This document shows positions 18,432 through 28,366 of a stretch of 64,000 nt of DNA, piece after piece; the first letter of the stretch is position 1, and each line of letters starts with the position of its first letter. The translations under genes were made by a program, and so were the position numbers. Source of the DNA: CAVORD01 sp963698535. GTDB taxonomy: Bacteria; Bacteroidota; Bacteroidia; Bacteroidales; VadinHA17. The stretch is from NCBI GenBank assembly GCA_963698535.1, contig CAVORD010000002.1:248001-312000 (forward strand), given 5' to 3'. The notes beneath the pieces were generated by a model. It was not told the origin of the DNA. It worked only from the letters and a program-made list of their open reading frames with translations, and did no database searches.

Positions 18432-18457
18432 AACCCCGGGTATCCCGGGGTTTTTTT
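18432..18457 (+). terminator. rho-independent terminator of rpsT
   Basis: CCCCGGG-TAT-CCCGGGG with adjoining A/T pairs, followed by seven T (18451-18457), 20 bp after the rpsT stop. Confidence 0.92.
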
Positions 18458-18536
18458 GTTTCTCTGATCCTTACTTCTTAACTTGCATTGGAACAACCCT
18501 GATTAGTGGAATAATCAGGTACAAACAGACCGCTGC

Positions 18537-19220
18537 ATGAAACTTCCCATTAAAGGGTGGTCGGAACAGGACCGCCCAAGAGAGAGACTCCTCTCTAAAG
18601 GTGCATCGAACCTTAGTGATGCCGAACTGATAGCCATCCTTCTTGGCTCCGGAACTAAAAATCTTACCGCTGTCGATCTGGCCCGGGACCTGCTGGCTCA
18701 ATCGTCAAACAACCTCGATACACTAGGAAAATCAGGGGTTGCCGATCTTAAGAAAATGAAAGGCGTTGGCACAGCCAAAGCAGTAACAATTGTTGCCGCA
18801 ATGGAGCTGGGAAGACGAAGAAAGGCGTCGCAAGCCCCTGATTACCCACAAATACGATCCTCTGAAGATGTATTTACCTTACTCGACCCACTAGTCTCCG
18901 ACCTTCCTCATGAAGAGTTCTGGGTACTTTATCTTAACAGGGCAAACAAGGTTATCAGCAGATATAAACTAAGCCAGGGAGGAATAAGCGGCACTGTAAC
19001 CGACATACGGTTGATACTTAAGAAGGGTATCGAATTACTGGCTTCAGGAATTATACTCTGCCATAACCATCCTTCCGGAAACATAAACCCAAGTGAATCT
19101 GATATCAGGATAACGTCGAAGCTCAAAGAGGCTGGTTCTATTATGGATATCTCACTTCTTGATCATATAATTGTCGCAGGCAAAAGCTATTATAGCTTTG
19201 CAGATAATGGCACAATTTAA
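18537..19220 (+). CDS. radC: RadC family JAMM-domain protein
   Basis: 227 residues. The N-terminal half has a helix-hairpin-helix region (LSDAELIAILLGSGT, LKKMKGVGTAKAVTIVAA). The C-terminal MPN/JAMM domain has the metal motif HNHPSGNINPSESD (~residue 175) and a Glu in PHEEFWVLYLNRAN. RadC is linked historically to DNA repair, but its biochemical role is unsettled. Start ATG at 18537; 34 residues in, DRPRERLL is the usual family N-terminus, so the start fits. Confidence 0.93.
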   Translation: MKLPIKGWSEQDRPRERLLSKGASNLSDAELIAILLGSGTKNLTAVDLARDLLAQSSNNLDTLGKSGVADLKKMKGVGTAKAVTIVAAMELGRRRKASQAPDYPQIRSSEDVFTLLDPLVSDLPHEEFWVLYLNRANKVISRYKLSQGGISGTVTDIRLILKKGIELLASGIILCHNHPSGNINPSESDIRITSKLKEAGSIMDISLLDHIIVAGKSYYSFADNGTI

Positions 19221-19225
19221 TATAG

Positions 19226-19719
19226 TCAAAGGTCTGTAAAGAACCTGATGCTGCCATCATCCTTACATACTGACAGCAGATATGAAATACTCTTCCTCAA
19301 AACAGGATGAATTAATGTCGGCGCGATATCGTTAAGAGGTACCAGAACAAAGAGACGATCATGCATCCTCGGATGCGGGACAGTTAATTTCCCTGATTCT
19401 AGAAACGAGATCATCAAAAAAGAGGATATCAATATCAATTATCCGGGATGAGTAACTCACCTTCTCTCCTTTCCCTCCCCATCGATTCTTCAATATGCAT
19501 CAGATTAACAAGCAGTTCCCCGGCTGACAATCCCGTGGATACTTCAAAAACAGTATTCAGGAAGGGGTGGTCTGAATCAAACCCCCATGGAGATGTTTCA
19601 TATACAGGCGCCGCTGCCGTTACTGTAATATCCATATTGGAAAGCGTGGCTCTGACCCTTCTTATATTACCGAGTCGGTCGCCAAGATTTGTGCCTACAG
19701 AAAGAAATGCCCTGCTCAT
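19226..19719 (-). CDS. folK: HPPK (folate pathway pyrophosphokinase), two frameshifts
   Basis: 2-amino-4-hydroxy-6-hydroxymethyldihydropteridine pyrophosphokinase, folate synthesis. The N-terminal part (MSRAFLSVGTNLGDRLGNI, PVYETSPWGF, PFLNTV) is read to GRERREGE. The frame then breaks near 19448: removing one T gives the conserved YSSRIIDIDILFFDDLV. A second break near 19401 is repaired by removing one T of a TTT run and leads to LESGKLTVPHPRMHDR. Repaired length is about 163 residues, normal for FolK. Both repaired segments match the conserved HPPK signature, so the shifts are very likely sequence errors. Convergent with radC. Confidence 0.87.
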
Positions 19720-19780
19720 TTATCAATTGAAGATCTATAAAAGTATTACTTATAGGCCTCTTTTTAATATCTTTAGAACT

Positions 19781-19788
19781 TATTTTTG
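19781..19788 (+). promoter_or_regulatory. -7 element (TATTTTTG) for the sppA-lpxK-pnp operon
   Basis: TATTTTTG lies 12 bp before the sppA ATG at 19801. The in-frame TTG at 19786 falls inside this element, which supports the ATG as start. Confidence 0.48.
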
Positions 19789-19800
19789 AATAATCAAGCT

Positions 19801-21570
19801 ATGAAAAGTTTTTTAAAGTATACACTGGCAACCATAACAGGAATAATCTTAACATCCCTCTTGTTTTTTATAATGTTAATTGCATCGCTGAGTGCAATGA
19901 TTGCTGCAGGTGAGAAACCTGTCACTATAAAAGGCAAAAATGTATTGCATATCATCCAGCCAAATGAGATTCCCGACAGGGGCAATGCGAACAGTCTGGC
20001 AGGGTTCGACCCAATGAGTTTCACATTCACTCCGGGCATAGGCCTTAACGATATACTGAGTAATATCTCCAAGGCGGCCTCCGATGATAAGATAGCCGGT
20101 ATTATGTTTGAACCGTCCCTTATGCCGGCAGGATGGGCAACTGCCGATGAGATTAGACAGGCAATGATCAAGTTCAGGGAGTCGGGCAAGTTTATTATTG
20201 CCTACTCCGACATGCTTCTTACCCAGCAAGGTTACTATATTTCAACCGCTGCCGACAGGCTGTATATTGGACCGCAGGCCACAATGGAGTTCAAGGGATT
20301 AAGCGGAGAAGTGATGTTCTTTAAGGGCGCCCTGGAAAAACTTGGTGTTAATGTACAGATATTAAGACACGGAAGGTTTAAGGGTGCTGTTGAGCCCTTC
20401 ATGCTGAAGGAACTGAGTGAGGAAAACAGAAAGCAAATAGAATCATATACCGGATCCATATGGAATTCTGTTCTCGACGACATATCCGAATCGAGGGGAT
20501 TGACAAAGGAAGCACTGAACTCAGCTGCCGATAACCTTGTGGCATATAACGGCACAGGGGCTCTTGAATCCGGTCTTATTGATGCTATCCTCTACCGCGA
20601 TCAGGTTGGAGATACTCTGCGAATGTTGATGGGGCTCGGGAAAGATGAACCGATCAGTTCCGTTACCCTTACAAAATATATGAGGGTCACCCCGGCTAAA
20701 GGAAAGCAGTACTCATCCAACAAGATAGCAGTAATCTACGCCTCCGGGACTATAGTACCGGGAAGAGGCAATGAGAGCAGCATCGGAAGCACTGCCTACT
20801 CCGAAGAGATAAGAAACGCCCGACGCGACACAACCATAAAAGCCATTGTCCTGAGGGTAAATTCCCCGGGAGGCAATGCAATTTCATCAGAAATAATATG
20901 GCGTGAACTGGAACTTGCAAGTGAGGCCAAACCATTGGTGATATCGATGGGTAATTACGCTGCATCGGGAGGATACTACATCTCAGCACCGGCCGACAGG
21001 ATTGTGACAAACAGAACAACACTTACCGGCAGTATTGGCGTCTTTGGGATGATACCCGATCTGTCAGGACTGATGGAAAAGAAGCTGGGTATTAACACAG
21101 ATGTTGTTTCCACAAACAGGCACTCCGATTTCCCATCGGTTTTCAGATCACTCGACCCTTATGAGGAGAAGATAATGCTCACCTCAGTGGAAAATACCTA
21201 TTCAACATTCCTGGAGAGAGTTGCAAACGGAAGAAATATGGAGAACTCTGCTGTTGACTTTATTGGAGAAGGTCGTGTATGGAGTGGTGCCGAGGCTTTG
21301 ACCAATGGTCTGGCAGATGAAACCGGCGGACTAAACCGTGCGATTGAAGTGGCTGCTGAGCTCGCAGGACTCGATAAGTACATGGTAAGGGAATTGCCCG
21401 TACAGATCGATCCCTATACAAAACTACTGAAAGACCTGAGCGGGGAAGTAAGGAACATGGTTCTTTCGCCCGAAATGAAAGAGCTTCTGCTACTTCAGAA
21501 CAGGGTGGAAGAGATCAGGTCTATGACCGGAATACAGGCACGTTTGCCCTATTTTATTGATATCCGATAA
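19801..21570 (+). CDS. sppA: signal peptide peptidase SppA, 67-kDa type
   Basis: Membrane-bound serine protease degrading cleaved signal peptides. 589 residues. The N-terminal anchor is at ~8-32 (ATITGIILTSLLFFIML). It has the duplicated architecture of the long SppA form. The general-base Lys is in RHGRFKGAVEPF in the first half, and the nucleophile Ser in GNYAASGGYYIS in the second. VNSPGGNAISSE precedes the nucleophile as expected. First gene of a tight operon: its TAA overlaps the lpxK ATG. Confidence 0.94.
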   Translation: MKSFLKYTLATITGIILTSLLFFIMLIASLSAMIAAGEKPVTIKGKNVLHIIQPNEIPDRGNANSLAGFDPMSFTFTPGIGLNDILSNISKAASDDKIAGIMFEPSLMPAGWATADEIRQAMIKFRESGKFIIAYSDMLLTQQGYYISTAADRLYIGPQATMEFKGLSGEVMFFKGALEKLGVNVQILRHGRFKGAVEPFMLKELSEENRKQIESYTGSIWNSVLDDISESRGLTKEALNSAADNLVAYNGTGALESGLIDAILYRDQVGDTLRMLMGLGKDEPISSVTLTKYMRVTPAKGKQYSSNKIAVIYASGTIVPGRGNESSIGSTAYSEEIRNARRDTTIKAIVLRVNSPGGNAISSEIIWRELELASEAKPLVISMGNYAASGGYYISAPADRIVTNRTTLTGSIGVFGMIPDLSGLMEKKLGINTDVVSTNRHSDFPSVFRSLDPYEEKIMLTSVENTYSTFLERVANGRNMENSAVDFIGEGRVWSGAEALTNGLADETGGLNRAIEVAAELAGLDKYMVRELPVQIDPYTKLLKDLSGEVRNMVLSPEMKELLLLQNRVEEIRSMTGIQARLPYFIDIR

Positions 21571-22631
21571 TGAGGATAGGAGCTCGCCATATTCTTCTCT
21601 TCAATTTTAGTCTGGTTTACCGTATTGCTACAGGTATAAGGAATTGGCTTTATGATACCGGTATCAGGAAACAATACCACCCGCCCATTCCTACAATTGT
21701 TGTCGGGAATATAGAAGCAGGAGGAACAGGAAAAACACCACATACTGAATATATTACAAGCCTTTTGCTACGAGATCATGCCGTTGCATTCCTGAGCAGA
21801 GGGTACAAACGAAATACGAGCGGGTTCGTGCTGGCCGATAATTCCGCAACACCAGGATCGATCGGCGATGAACCATTTCAGGTAAAGGAAAAATTCCCGG
21901 AGCTGATCGTTGCGGTTGATGCTGACAGACCCAACGGGATCAGAAGAATTCTTGAATCAGGGAAACCCGATGTAATAATTCTCGACGACGCATTTCAGCA
22001 CCGCCGGCTGAAGGCCGGACTATCGATCGTTATTGTCAGCTACCACCGCCCCTTCTGGGATGACTTTATTATTCCAACCGGGCGGTTAAGGGAGTCTTCT
22101 TCCGCCCTGAAAAGAGCCGATGCTGTTGTTGTGAGTAAAATTCCGGAAAGTTTTAAAGAGGAGGAAATTGTCTCACTGAAAGGGAAATTCAGTAAATACC
22201 CGCACCTCAGGATTTTCTTTTCATCACTCACCTACTGCGATCCCGTTCCTGTGGGTGGAAACAGGGAACAAGTGTTTCCGGACCTCACCGGACAAACCAT
22301 AATTTTGGTAACAGGCATTGTCAATCCTAAGCCACTTTACATACACCTCTCTTCCTTTACACGTGATATAATTCACCTTGAATTTAACGACCATCACTCC
22401 TATACTCAGGAGGATATAAAACAGATTATGAACGTGTTTCACTCCAGCAAGAGTGACAAAAAAGTGATAGTAACCACTGAAAAGGATGCAGTTAAATTAA
22501 AGGAATTTGTTAATTTTGGCCTCCTCCCCGTGGAGCAGACCTGCTATGTGCCTGTTAAGGTTAACTTCTTAGGAAGATCAGGAGACGAATTTGATAAAAT
22601 GATCAGCGACTATGTTGGAAAAAATAGATGA
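21570..22631 (+). CDS. lpxK: tetraacyldisaccharide 4'-kinase
   Basis: Inner-membrane kinase that phosphorylates the lipid A disaccharide at the 4' position. 353 residues. The P-loop is GNIEAGGTGKTPHTEYI (~residue 50), followed by FLSRGYKRNTSGF, VAVDADRPNGI, VIILDDAFQHRRL and ILVTGIVNPKPL, in family order. It overlaps sppA by one base and the next gene by 20 bp, so translational coupling is likely. Confidence 0.95.
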   Translation: MRIGARHILLFNFSLVYRIATGIRNWLYDTGIRKQYHPPIPTIVVGNIEAGGTGKTPHTEYITSLLLRDHAVAFLSRGYKRNTSGFVLADNSATPGSIGDEPFQVKEKFPELIVAVDADRPNGIRRILESGKPDVIILDDAFQHRRLKAGLSIVIVSYHRPFWDDFIIPTGRLRESSSALKRADAVVVSKIPESFKEEEIVSLKGKFSKYPHLRIFFSSLTYCDPVPVGGNREQVFPDLTGQTIILVTGIVNPKPLYIHLSSFTRDIIHLEFNDHHSYTQEDIKQIMNVFHSSKSDKKVIVTTEKDAVKLKEFVNFGLLPVEQTCYVPVKVNFLGRSGDEFDKMISDYVGKNR

Positions 22632-23421
22632 AACAGTAAAATTTCTCGAATCGATTGGTATCAAACAGCCAGATGCAGGAATTATTCTTGGCACCGGACT
22701 CGGTGGCCTTGCTACCAAAATAGAATCGATCGTCGAGATCAATTACAAAGATATTCCCAACTTCCCGGTATCGACTGTCGCCGGCCATGAAGGCAAATTG
22801 ATTTACGGCACCTTTGGCGGAAGGAAAGTAGTTGCAATGAAGGGCAGGTTCCACCATTATGAAGGATATGACACCTTTCAGGTAACTTTTCCCATTCGTG
22901 TGATGAAATATCTTGGCATAAAATGTCTTTTCCTCTCAAATGCATCGGGTGGAGTAAATCCCGATTTTAAGGTTGGCGACATTATGCTTATCAGAGATCA
23001 GATCAGTCTTTTACCTAATCCTCTTATCGGGCCAAACGACAGCCGTATAGGACCACGTTTCCCTGACATGAGCGAAACCTATGATGCCCGGCTGATTGAA
23101 GAGGCTGAAAAAATAGCAGGCTCCCTGGGAATAAAAGTAAGAAAGGGCGTCTACCTCTCTACCACAGGGCCAACATTTGAGACTCCTGCCGAATATAAGT
23201 ACTTCAGAATTATTGGAGCCGATGCAGTGGGTATGTCAACAACACAGGAGGTTATAACAGCCCGCCATATGGGCCTCCCCTGTTTTGCCATCAGCATAAT
23301 TACCGATCTTGGGATTGAGGGCAAAATAGAATACGTCTCTCACGACATAGTACAAAAAGCTGCGGAGCAGTCTGAGTCGAAGATGACTCTTCTAATGACT
23401 GAATTGATCAAAAAGATCTGA
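22612..23421 (+). CDS. purine nucleoside phosphorylase
   Basis: Trimeric-type (PNP/MTAP family) enzyme cleaving inosine and guanosine with phosphate. 269 residues, with GIILGTGLGGLATKI, MKGRFHHYEGYD, LFLSNASGGVNPDFK, TTGPTFETPAEY and VGMSTTQEVITARHMGLP, the purine-site signature. The ATG at 22612 overlaps the end of lpxK. An MTAP activity is less likely given the full PNP motif set. Confidence 0.92.
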   Translation: MLEKIDETVKFLESIGIKQPDAGIILGTGLGGLATKIESIVEINYKDIPNFPVSTVAGHEGKLIYGTFGGRKVVAMKGRFHHYEGYDTFQVTFPIRVMKYLGIKCLFLSNASGGVNPDFKVGDIMLIRDQISLLPNPLIGPNDSRIGPRFPDMSETYDARLIEEAEKIAGSLGIKVRKGVYLSTTGPTFETPAEYKYFRIIGADAVGMSTTQEVITARHMGLPCFAISIITDLGIEGKIEYVSHDIVQKAAEQSESKMTLLMTELIKKI

Positions 23422-23422
23422 T

Positions 23423-26045
23423 CTATCTGGCAACAGCAACGGGGAACTTCTTCCTGTGATGCCTGCCATTTCTGTCATATCCGTTCAGAAGAATAATATA
23501 TATTCCTCTCTCAACAGTAGAGTGGCTATTGTCAGTTGCATCCCAGATGAAAGTGCAGGATGTACCACAGAAATGATTTTTCGCCACCTCCCTGATCATC
23601 ATCCCCTGGTCGTTGAACACGGTTATGGAGATCAGGGTTCCGGGGTCCCGGAAATTGAGATCCAGTAAAACAAAATCGTCTGTCCCGTCACCATCGGGTG
23701 TAATTACTTTCGAAGAGATACCTATCGATTCCTCCTCCAGATCATCAATAAGAACGGAATTTTCAACCCCGGGAGTTGCCCAGCCTGCGCTTGCGGAGGC
23801 AGAGAACCAGGAAGAGGGAATGTCCGATCCTAAATAAGGCCTTATCTTCTCAAGCGAGACTCCCTCCGGATCATTTATCAGGTCACTGTGCATGTTTTTG
23901 ATAATAATTCACCCTGTCCAGCAACGTCAGGTCGCGCCTGTATAAAGTTAAGGTTCCCTTATCATCGGGCATGGAGGGCATCTTGGTCACTTCATGTATA
24001 TTGGCTCTTTCATGAGATGGATATAACCCGGTCAGGTTTTCAATATAACGGGTTACAACATAATATCCACCGGGCACAATGAGTCTTCCTGTTTCAGATA
24101 ATAGGGAAACAGATGAGGTGTCTGAAGTAACCGGGTTGCTTCCTGCAACAACTAATTCCGAGGCATTCAGTATTTTGTCCGACACATTTACCAGTTCAAC
24201 AAAGTCATATCCCCCGGGGAAGGGATCAAAGAGAAGTTCATTAAAGAGAATATCACCCGGAGATGCAGGCGATGGGATACCAAATGGCACAGGCGGCGAA
24301 TCCAGGAAATTACCTGCCCTGTCCGACACTCCATCAGCGAACAGTGTATAGATCATACCCTCCTTTATTGTCTCCGAAAGCGATATACTTATTGTCGATC
24401 CAAAGTAGTCTTCCCTTTTTATCATATCGATCCCAAGACCCGGTATTCTAAGATTAGCCGCTAACTCATCGTCAATAACCGGTTCTGAAAATGTAAGAAT
24501 CAATTCATCCGGCTTTCCCGGGAACAGATTCTCAATAAATGGCGGGGTTACATCCCTGTTTGGTGCAGACACTGAGTTGACCTTCCCCGGGGTACCACCC
24601 TTAAGAGATGAAGAAGAGGTCCAGTTCCCGCTGTAAAAGAAGGGATAGCCGGTATCGATCATCTCGATCGACCAGCCTCCTTCCTGCTTCAGGACCAGAT
24701 TGTGCCAGGAAGGATTATATAATATTCCGTGTACTGGTATATTGAAGTCTGAAATTAAATTTATTTCCCGACCCTCGTCAGTAAGAGCCGGGAAGGAGGG
24801 CAGGCCAAACACAGGGCATATATCTTTGAAAAGAGCAGATTCAGATTCCTTCAGAAGGACAATGTAACCATGTGAAGGTGAATATGCCTCAGGTATTGAA
24901 TACGAACCTGTTTCTGTTGTCAGTTTCCATCCTTTTAAATTAATATCGAAGTCCGTCCTGTTATATATCTCCAGATATTCTGCATCAGGCAGGCCAACCA
25001 CCGGTCCGGGTTTGTACATGATCTCTGAAAAGATCAGGTCCCCCTCTTCTGCCCAAAGAGGAGTAATAACAACTGAGCCGGCGGTGCTGCAATTACCATA
25101 ATGGTCACATATGAAGCCAATGTCAAGTAGTGATGTCTGTTTATTGATAAGGGGCCCGCTGAAGGATAGAATAATAGAATTGGCGCTGACTAAAATACTC
25201 TCGCATATTGGCTGCCCCCCTCCACGGAAACGATAGTCCGACAAAGACAACGAGGCTGAGGCAATATCCTCATCATAAATAAGTTCCAGTGTTTCAGGGG
25301 AAACCATATTGTAGTCTGAAAATACCGGAGGAATAGTATCTTCCATGAACAGGGCATCCACCGTAACGTCATCGATCCATACCAGCCTGTCGCGGGTTGA
25401 TGTATACCTGTACAGTATCCCCGACCATCCGCCAATAAAAAGCTGGTCATCAAACCCCTGAAAGAGGATGGAGTCGTTTCCTGTATTGTCAGCTATTACA
25501 AGCTCCCACTCCCCCGGGGTACTCCTCTTCACCTTTATTCTGCAAACACGGGATACCCCCACATCATTTTGCCAGTTTATACCTGTGTTTATGATCTCCT
25601 GTATGTCGCCCCTGGTTACCTTATATAATTTAAGGATATCGTCATAGCCGGTAAGATTAACACCTACGGCATAACCTGAAACTCCGGAGCCGGGATCCAT
25701 CTCTGGTGGTGGTTTATCTGACAGGATGAACCAGGACCAGTTGTTGGAAGATGATGGGTCGCAGCCATACCTAATAATAAATGACCATTCAGCCGGTCCA
25801 AGATCTGGTCGGATACCATTGATCCTAAAACCGGCCATGTCTGTTCCATTAGAGGGGTTATCATATATGTGATGCAATGACAAGCTGCCACTCAGTGGCG
25901 AGCCGGCATCAACCGTCCATCTCCCGGTCACATTTGCAACCCACTCTTCAGGCCAGCCTGCCTCAAAATCCCAAAATAACTGGGAGTAGCAGGTGAAGGG
26001 TGACAACAGGAGGATGTAAATCACAATTTTCGTACAGCGAGACAT
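23423..26045 (-). CDS. large secreted lamin-tail-domain protein, one frameshift
   Basis: About 873 residues after repair. A signal peptide (MSRCTKIVIYILLLSPFTCYS) is followed by a lectin-like N-terminal region (~22-230), a bacterial Ig-like segment (TIPPVFSDYNMVSPETL), a first lamin-tail domain (LIFSEIMYKPG, EYLEIYNRTDFDINLKGW, ~345-440), another Ig-like segment, a second lamin-tail domain (ILFNELLFDPFPGGYDF) and a C-terminal FlgD-like segment with DGDGTDDF and GIYIILLNGYD. The frame breaks at an A5 run near 23890; removing one A yields YYQNMHSDLINDPEGVSLEKI, a conserved stretch of these proteins. Probably a cell-surface or secreted adhesin-like protein. The exact secretion signal class is uncertain. 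Confidence 0.8.
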
Positions 26046-26120
26046 TTTGTAGAAAATAATGTAATTTTGACCTTTTCAATTCTATAAATTTCGGTAATTA
26101 TTTAATACAGGTCAAGATAA

Positions 26121-27110
26121 ATGAGAATAGCAGTTATAGGAGCAACAGGCATGGTTGGCAAAAAAATGCTCCAGGTACTTGAAGAGAGAAATTTTCCGGT
26201 AAAAGAGCTTATTCTGGCAGCCTCTGTGAAATCAATTGGCAAAGAGCTACCCTTTGGTGGCCGTCTGCACAAGGTGATCGGCGTAATGGAGGCCGTTGAA
26301 AAGAAGCCTCAGATCGCCCTTTTTTCGGCTGGCGGAGGAACATCTCTTGAATGGGCGCCTGCATTTGCCTCTGTTGGTTCTGTGGTTATAGATAACTCCT
26401 CGGCATGGAGAATGGAGGAGAACATACCACTGGTTGTTCCTGAGATCAACAGTTCGTCTATAAAAAAGGGAGACAAAATAATTGCCAACCCCAACTGCTC
26501 AACGATACAACTTGTTATGGCACTGGCTCCTTTGCACAAGAGGTACGGTATAAAAAGAGTTGTTGTCTCCACCTATCAATCGATTACCGGAACAGGTGTA
26601 AAGGCTGTCTCTCAGATGGAGAATGAAAGATCAGGAATAAAGGGCCAGATGGCCTATCCCCATCCTATTGATCTTAATTGCATTCCCCAATGCGATACTT
26701 TCCTTGATAACGGTTACACTAAAGAGGAGGTTAAGGTAGTTAATGAGACCAGGAAGATACTCTCAGCACCTTCAATACAGATCACGGCCACAGCCGTAAG
26801 AGTACCTGTAACCGGAGGACACTCAGAATCAGTAAATGTAGAGTTCGACAACGAATATGACCTGGCAGAAGTAAAACGGCTACTTGCATCATTTCCCGGA
26901 GTGGTGGTTCAGGATGACCCTTCAAAATCCATCTATCCTATGCCTCTGACATCGCACGACAGAGACGAAGTTTTTGTTGGAAGGATCCGTCGCGACTTCT
27001 CTAATCCCAGGACCCTTAATATGTGGATCACATCAGATAATATCAGGAAGGGAGCTGCAACCAATGCAGTTCAGATAGCTGAATATATGGTCTCGGCAGG
27101 ATTGATCTGA
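26121..27110 (+). CDS. asd: aspartate-semialdehyde dehydrogenase
   Basis: NADPH-dependent reduction of aspartyl phosphate to the semialdehyde, the branch point to lysine/mDAP, threonine and methionine. 329 residues. The NADP site is VIGATGMVGKKML (~residue 5), the catalytic Cys is in IIANPNCSTIQL (~residue 127), and the catalytic His is in PVTGGHSESVNVEF (~residue 234). TAATTTTG at 26062-26069 is a possible -7 element upstream, shared space with the divergent lamin-tail gene. Confidence 0.95.
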   Translation: MRIAVIGATGMVGKKMLQVLEERNFPVKELILAASVKSIGKELPFGGRLHKVIGVMEAVEKKPQIALFSAGGGTSLEWAPAFASVGSVVIDNSSAWRMEENIPLVVPEINSSSIKKGDKIIANPNCSTIQLVMALAPLHKRYGIKRVVVSTYQSITGTGVKAVSQMENERSGIKGQMAYPHPIDLNCIPQCDTFLDNGYTKEEVKVVNETRKILSAPSIQITATAVRVPVTGGHSESVNVEFDNEYDLAEVKRLLASFPGVVVQDDPSKSIYPMPLTSHDRDEVFVGRIRRDFSNPRTLNMWITSDNIRKGAATNAVQIAEYMVSAGLI

Positions 27111-27112
27111 GA

Positions 27113-28300
27113 TTAGTAGAGGAAGTTGTTGTATGGATACCTTATTGCATGCAGGGCCGATACTTCTGAGTAGATCAGATTCCTTAAATTCTCAACATTC
27201 CACTTTGACTTTGCAGAAATAAAGACTGATTTACCGTTTTCATTCTTCGACATCCATGTCCTTTCCATCTCCTCAAGAGTTATATTTCTTCTTGTTGCAG
27301 GGGTAAGATCGTCATCATCCTTTTTCTCGTACCTGTAGGCATCAACCTTGTTGAATATCATAAGTACAGGCTTCTTGCTCACGCCAAGTTCACTGAGTGT
27401 CTCATTGACAATGGTTATTTGCTCTTCAAATCCGGGATGAGAGATATCGACTACGTGAATAAGAAGGTCGGAATCCCTTACCTCATCAAGTGTCGACTTA
27501 AAGGATTCAACGAGCGAGTGGGGTAGTTTACGTATGAATCCCACGGTGTCGGATAGTAAAAAGGGAAGATTGCCAATAGTTACCTTCCTTACGGTAGTGT
27601 CGAGTGTGGCGAATAGTTTGTTTTCCGCCAGTACATCGGCCTTGCCGAGGAGATTCATAATGGTTGATTTACCTACATTGGTATACCCAACCAGAGCTAC
27701 CCTTATCATTGAGGCTCTGCCTTTCCTCTGGGTTATCATCTGCTTATCGATTTTCTTTAGCTGCTCCTTCAGCCGGGCGATCTTTTCACGTATTATACGT
27801 CTGTCGGTCTCTATTTCAGTCTCCCCTGGTCCGCGCAGACCAATACCTCCCCTTTGCCTTTCCAGGTGAGTCCACATACGTGTCAGCCTGGGAAGAAGAT
27901 ACTGGTACTGGGCCAGCTCCACCTGAGCCTTGGCATGGGCTGTCCTTGCTCTGAAGGCAAATATGTCGAGGATAAGATTTGTTCTGTCGATAACCCTGCA
28001 ACCAAAGATCTTCTCTATATTCCTGAGCTGGCTGGGGGATAGCTCGTCATCGAAAATGGCAAGTGTTATCTCCTCTGCACTTATAAAAGCGGCGATCTCA
28101 TCTGTCTTGCCCGTTCCAATAAATGTCCTTGGGTTTTGCTTCTCGAGCTTTTGAGTAAATCGCTTTACAGGGATAGCGCCTGCTGTCTCAGTAAGGAAAG
28201 CAAGCTCATCCAGATATTCATCAATGTCATCATCACTCTGCCATGGGTAAATAATACCAACAAGAACTGCCCTCTCTTTTTCTGACCCTGCTATATCCAT
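27113..28300 (-). CDS. hflX: ribosome-associated GTPase HflX
   Basis: 395 residues. The N-terminal HflX domain (~1-195; FIGTGKTDEIAAFI, DRTNLILDIFAFRA, GGIGLRGPGETEIETDRR) leads to a GTPase domain with G1 GYTNVGKST, G2 region TLDTTVRK, G3 DTVGFI and G4 FNKVD. HflX splits or rescues ribosomes under stress in studied bacteria. Convergent with asd; its stop lies 2 bp from the asd end. A 14-bp perfect dyad covers its promoter. Confidence 0.94.
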   Translation of the reverse strand: MDIAGSEKERAVLVGIIYPWQSDDDIDEYLDELAFLTETAGAIPVKRFTQKLEKQNPRTFIGTGKTDEIAAFISAEEITLAIFDDELSPSQLRNIEKIFGCRVIDRTNLILDIFAFRARTAHAKAQVELAQYQYLLPRLTRMWTHLERQRGGIGLRGPGETEIETDRRIIREKIARLKEQLKKIDKQMITQRKGRASMIRVALVGYTNVGKSTIMNLLGKADVLAENKLFATLDTTVRKVTIGNLPFLLSDTVGFIRKLPHSLVESFKSTLDEVRDSDLLIHVVDISHPGFEEQITIVNETLSELGVSKKPVLMIFNKVDAYRYEKKDDDDLTPATRRNITLEEMERTWMSKNENGKSVFISAKSKWNVENLRNLIYSEVSALHAIRYPYNNFLY

Positions 28301-28307
28301 TAAAACA

Positions 28308-28341
28308 AGTTTGCCGCAAAATTAGACTTTTGCGGCAAACT
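28308..28341 (-). promoter_or_regulatory. hflX promoter overlapped by a perfect 14-bp inverted repeat
   Basis: Arms AGTTTGCCGCAAAA (28308-28321) and TTTTGCGGCAAACT (28328-28341) are exact complements around a 6-nt centre. On the minus strand the -7 element TAATTTTG occupies 28317-28324, inside the repeat, 16 bp before the hflX ATG. It may be an operator, or a hairpin in the 5' leader. Confidence 0.6.
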
Positions 28342-28366
28342 TTCATACTATGATCAAAACGGAGAC

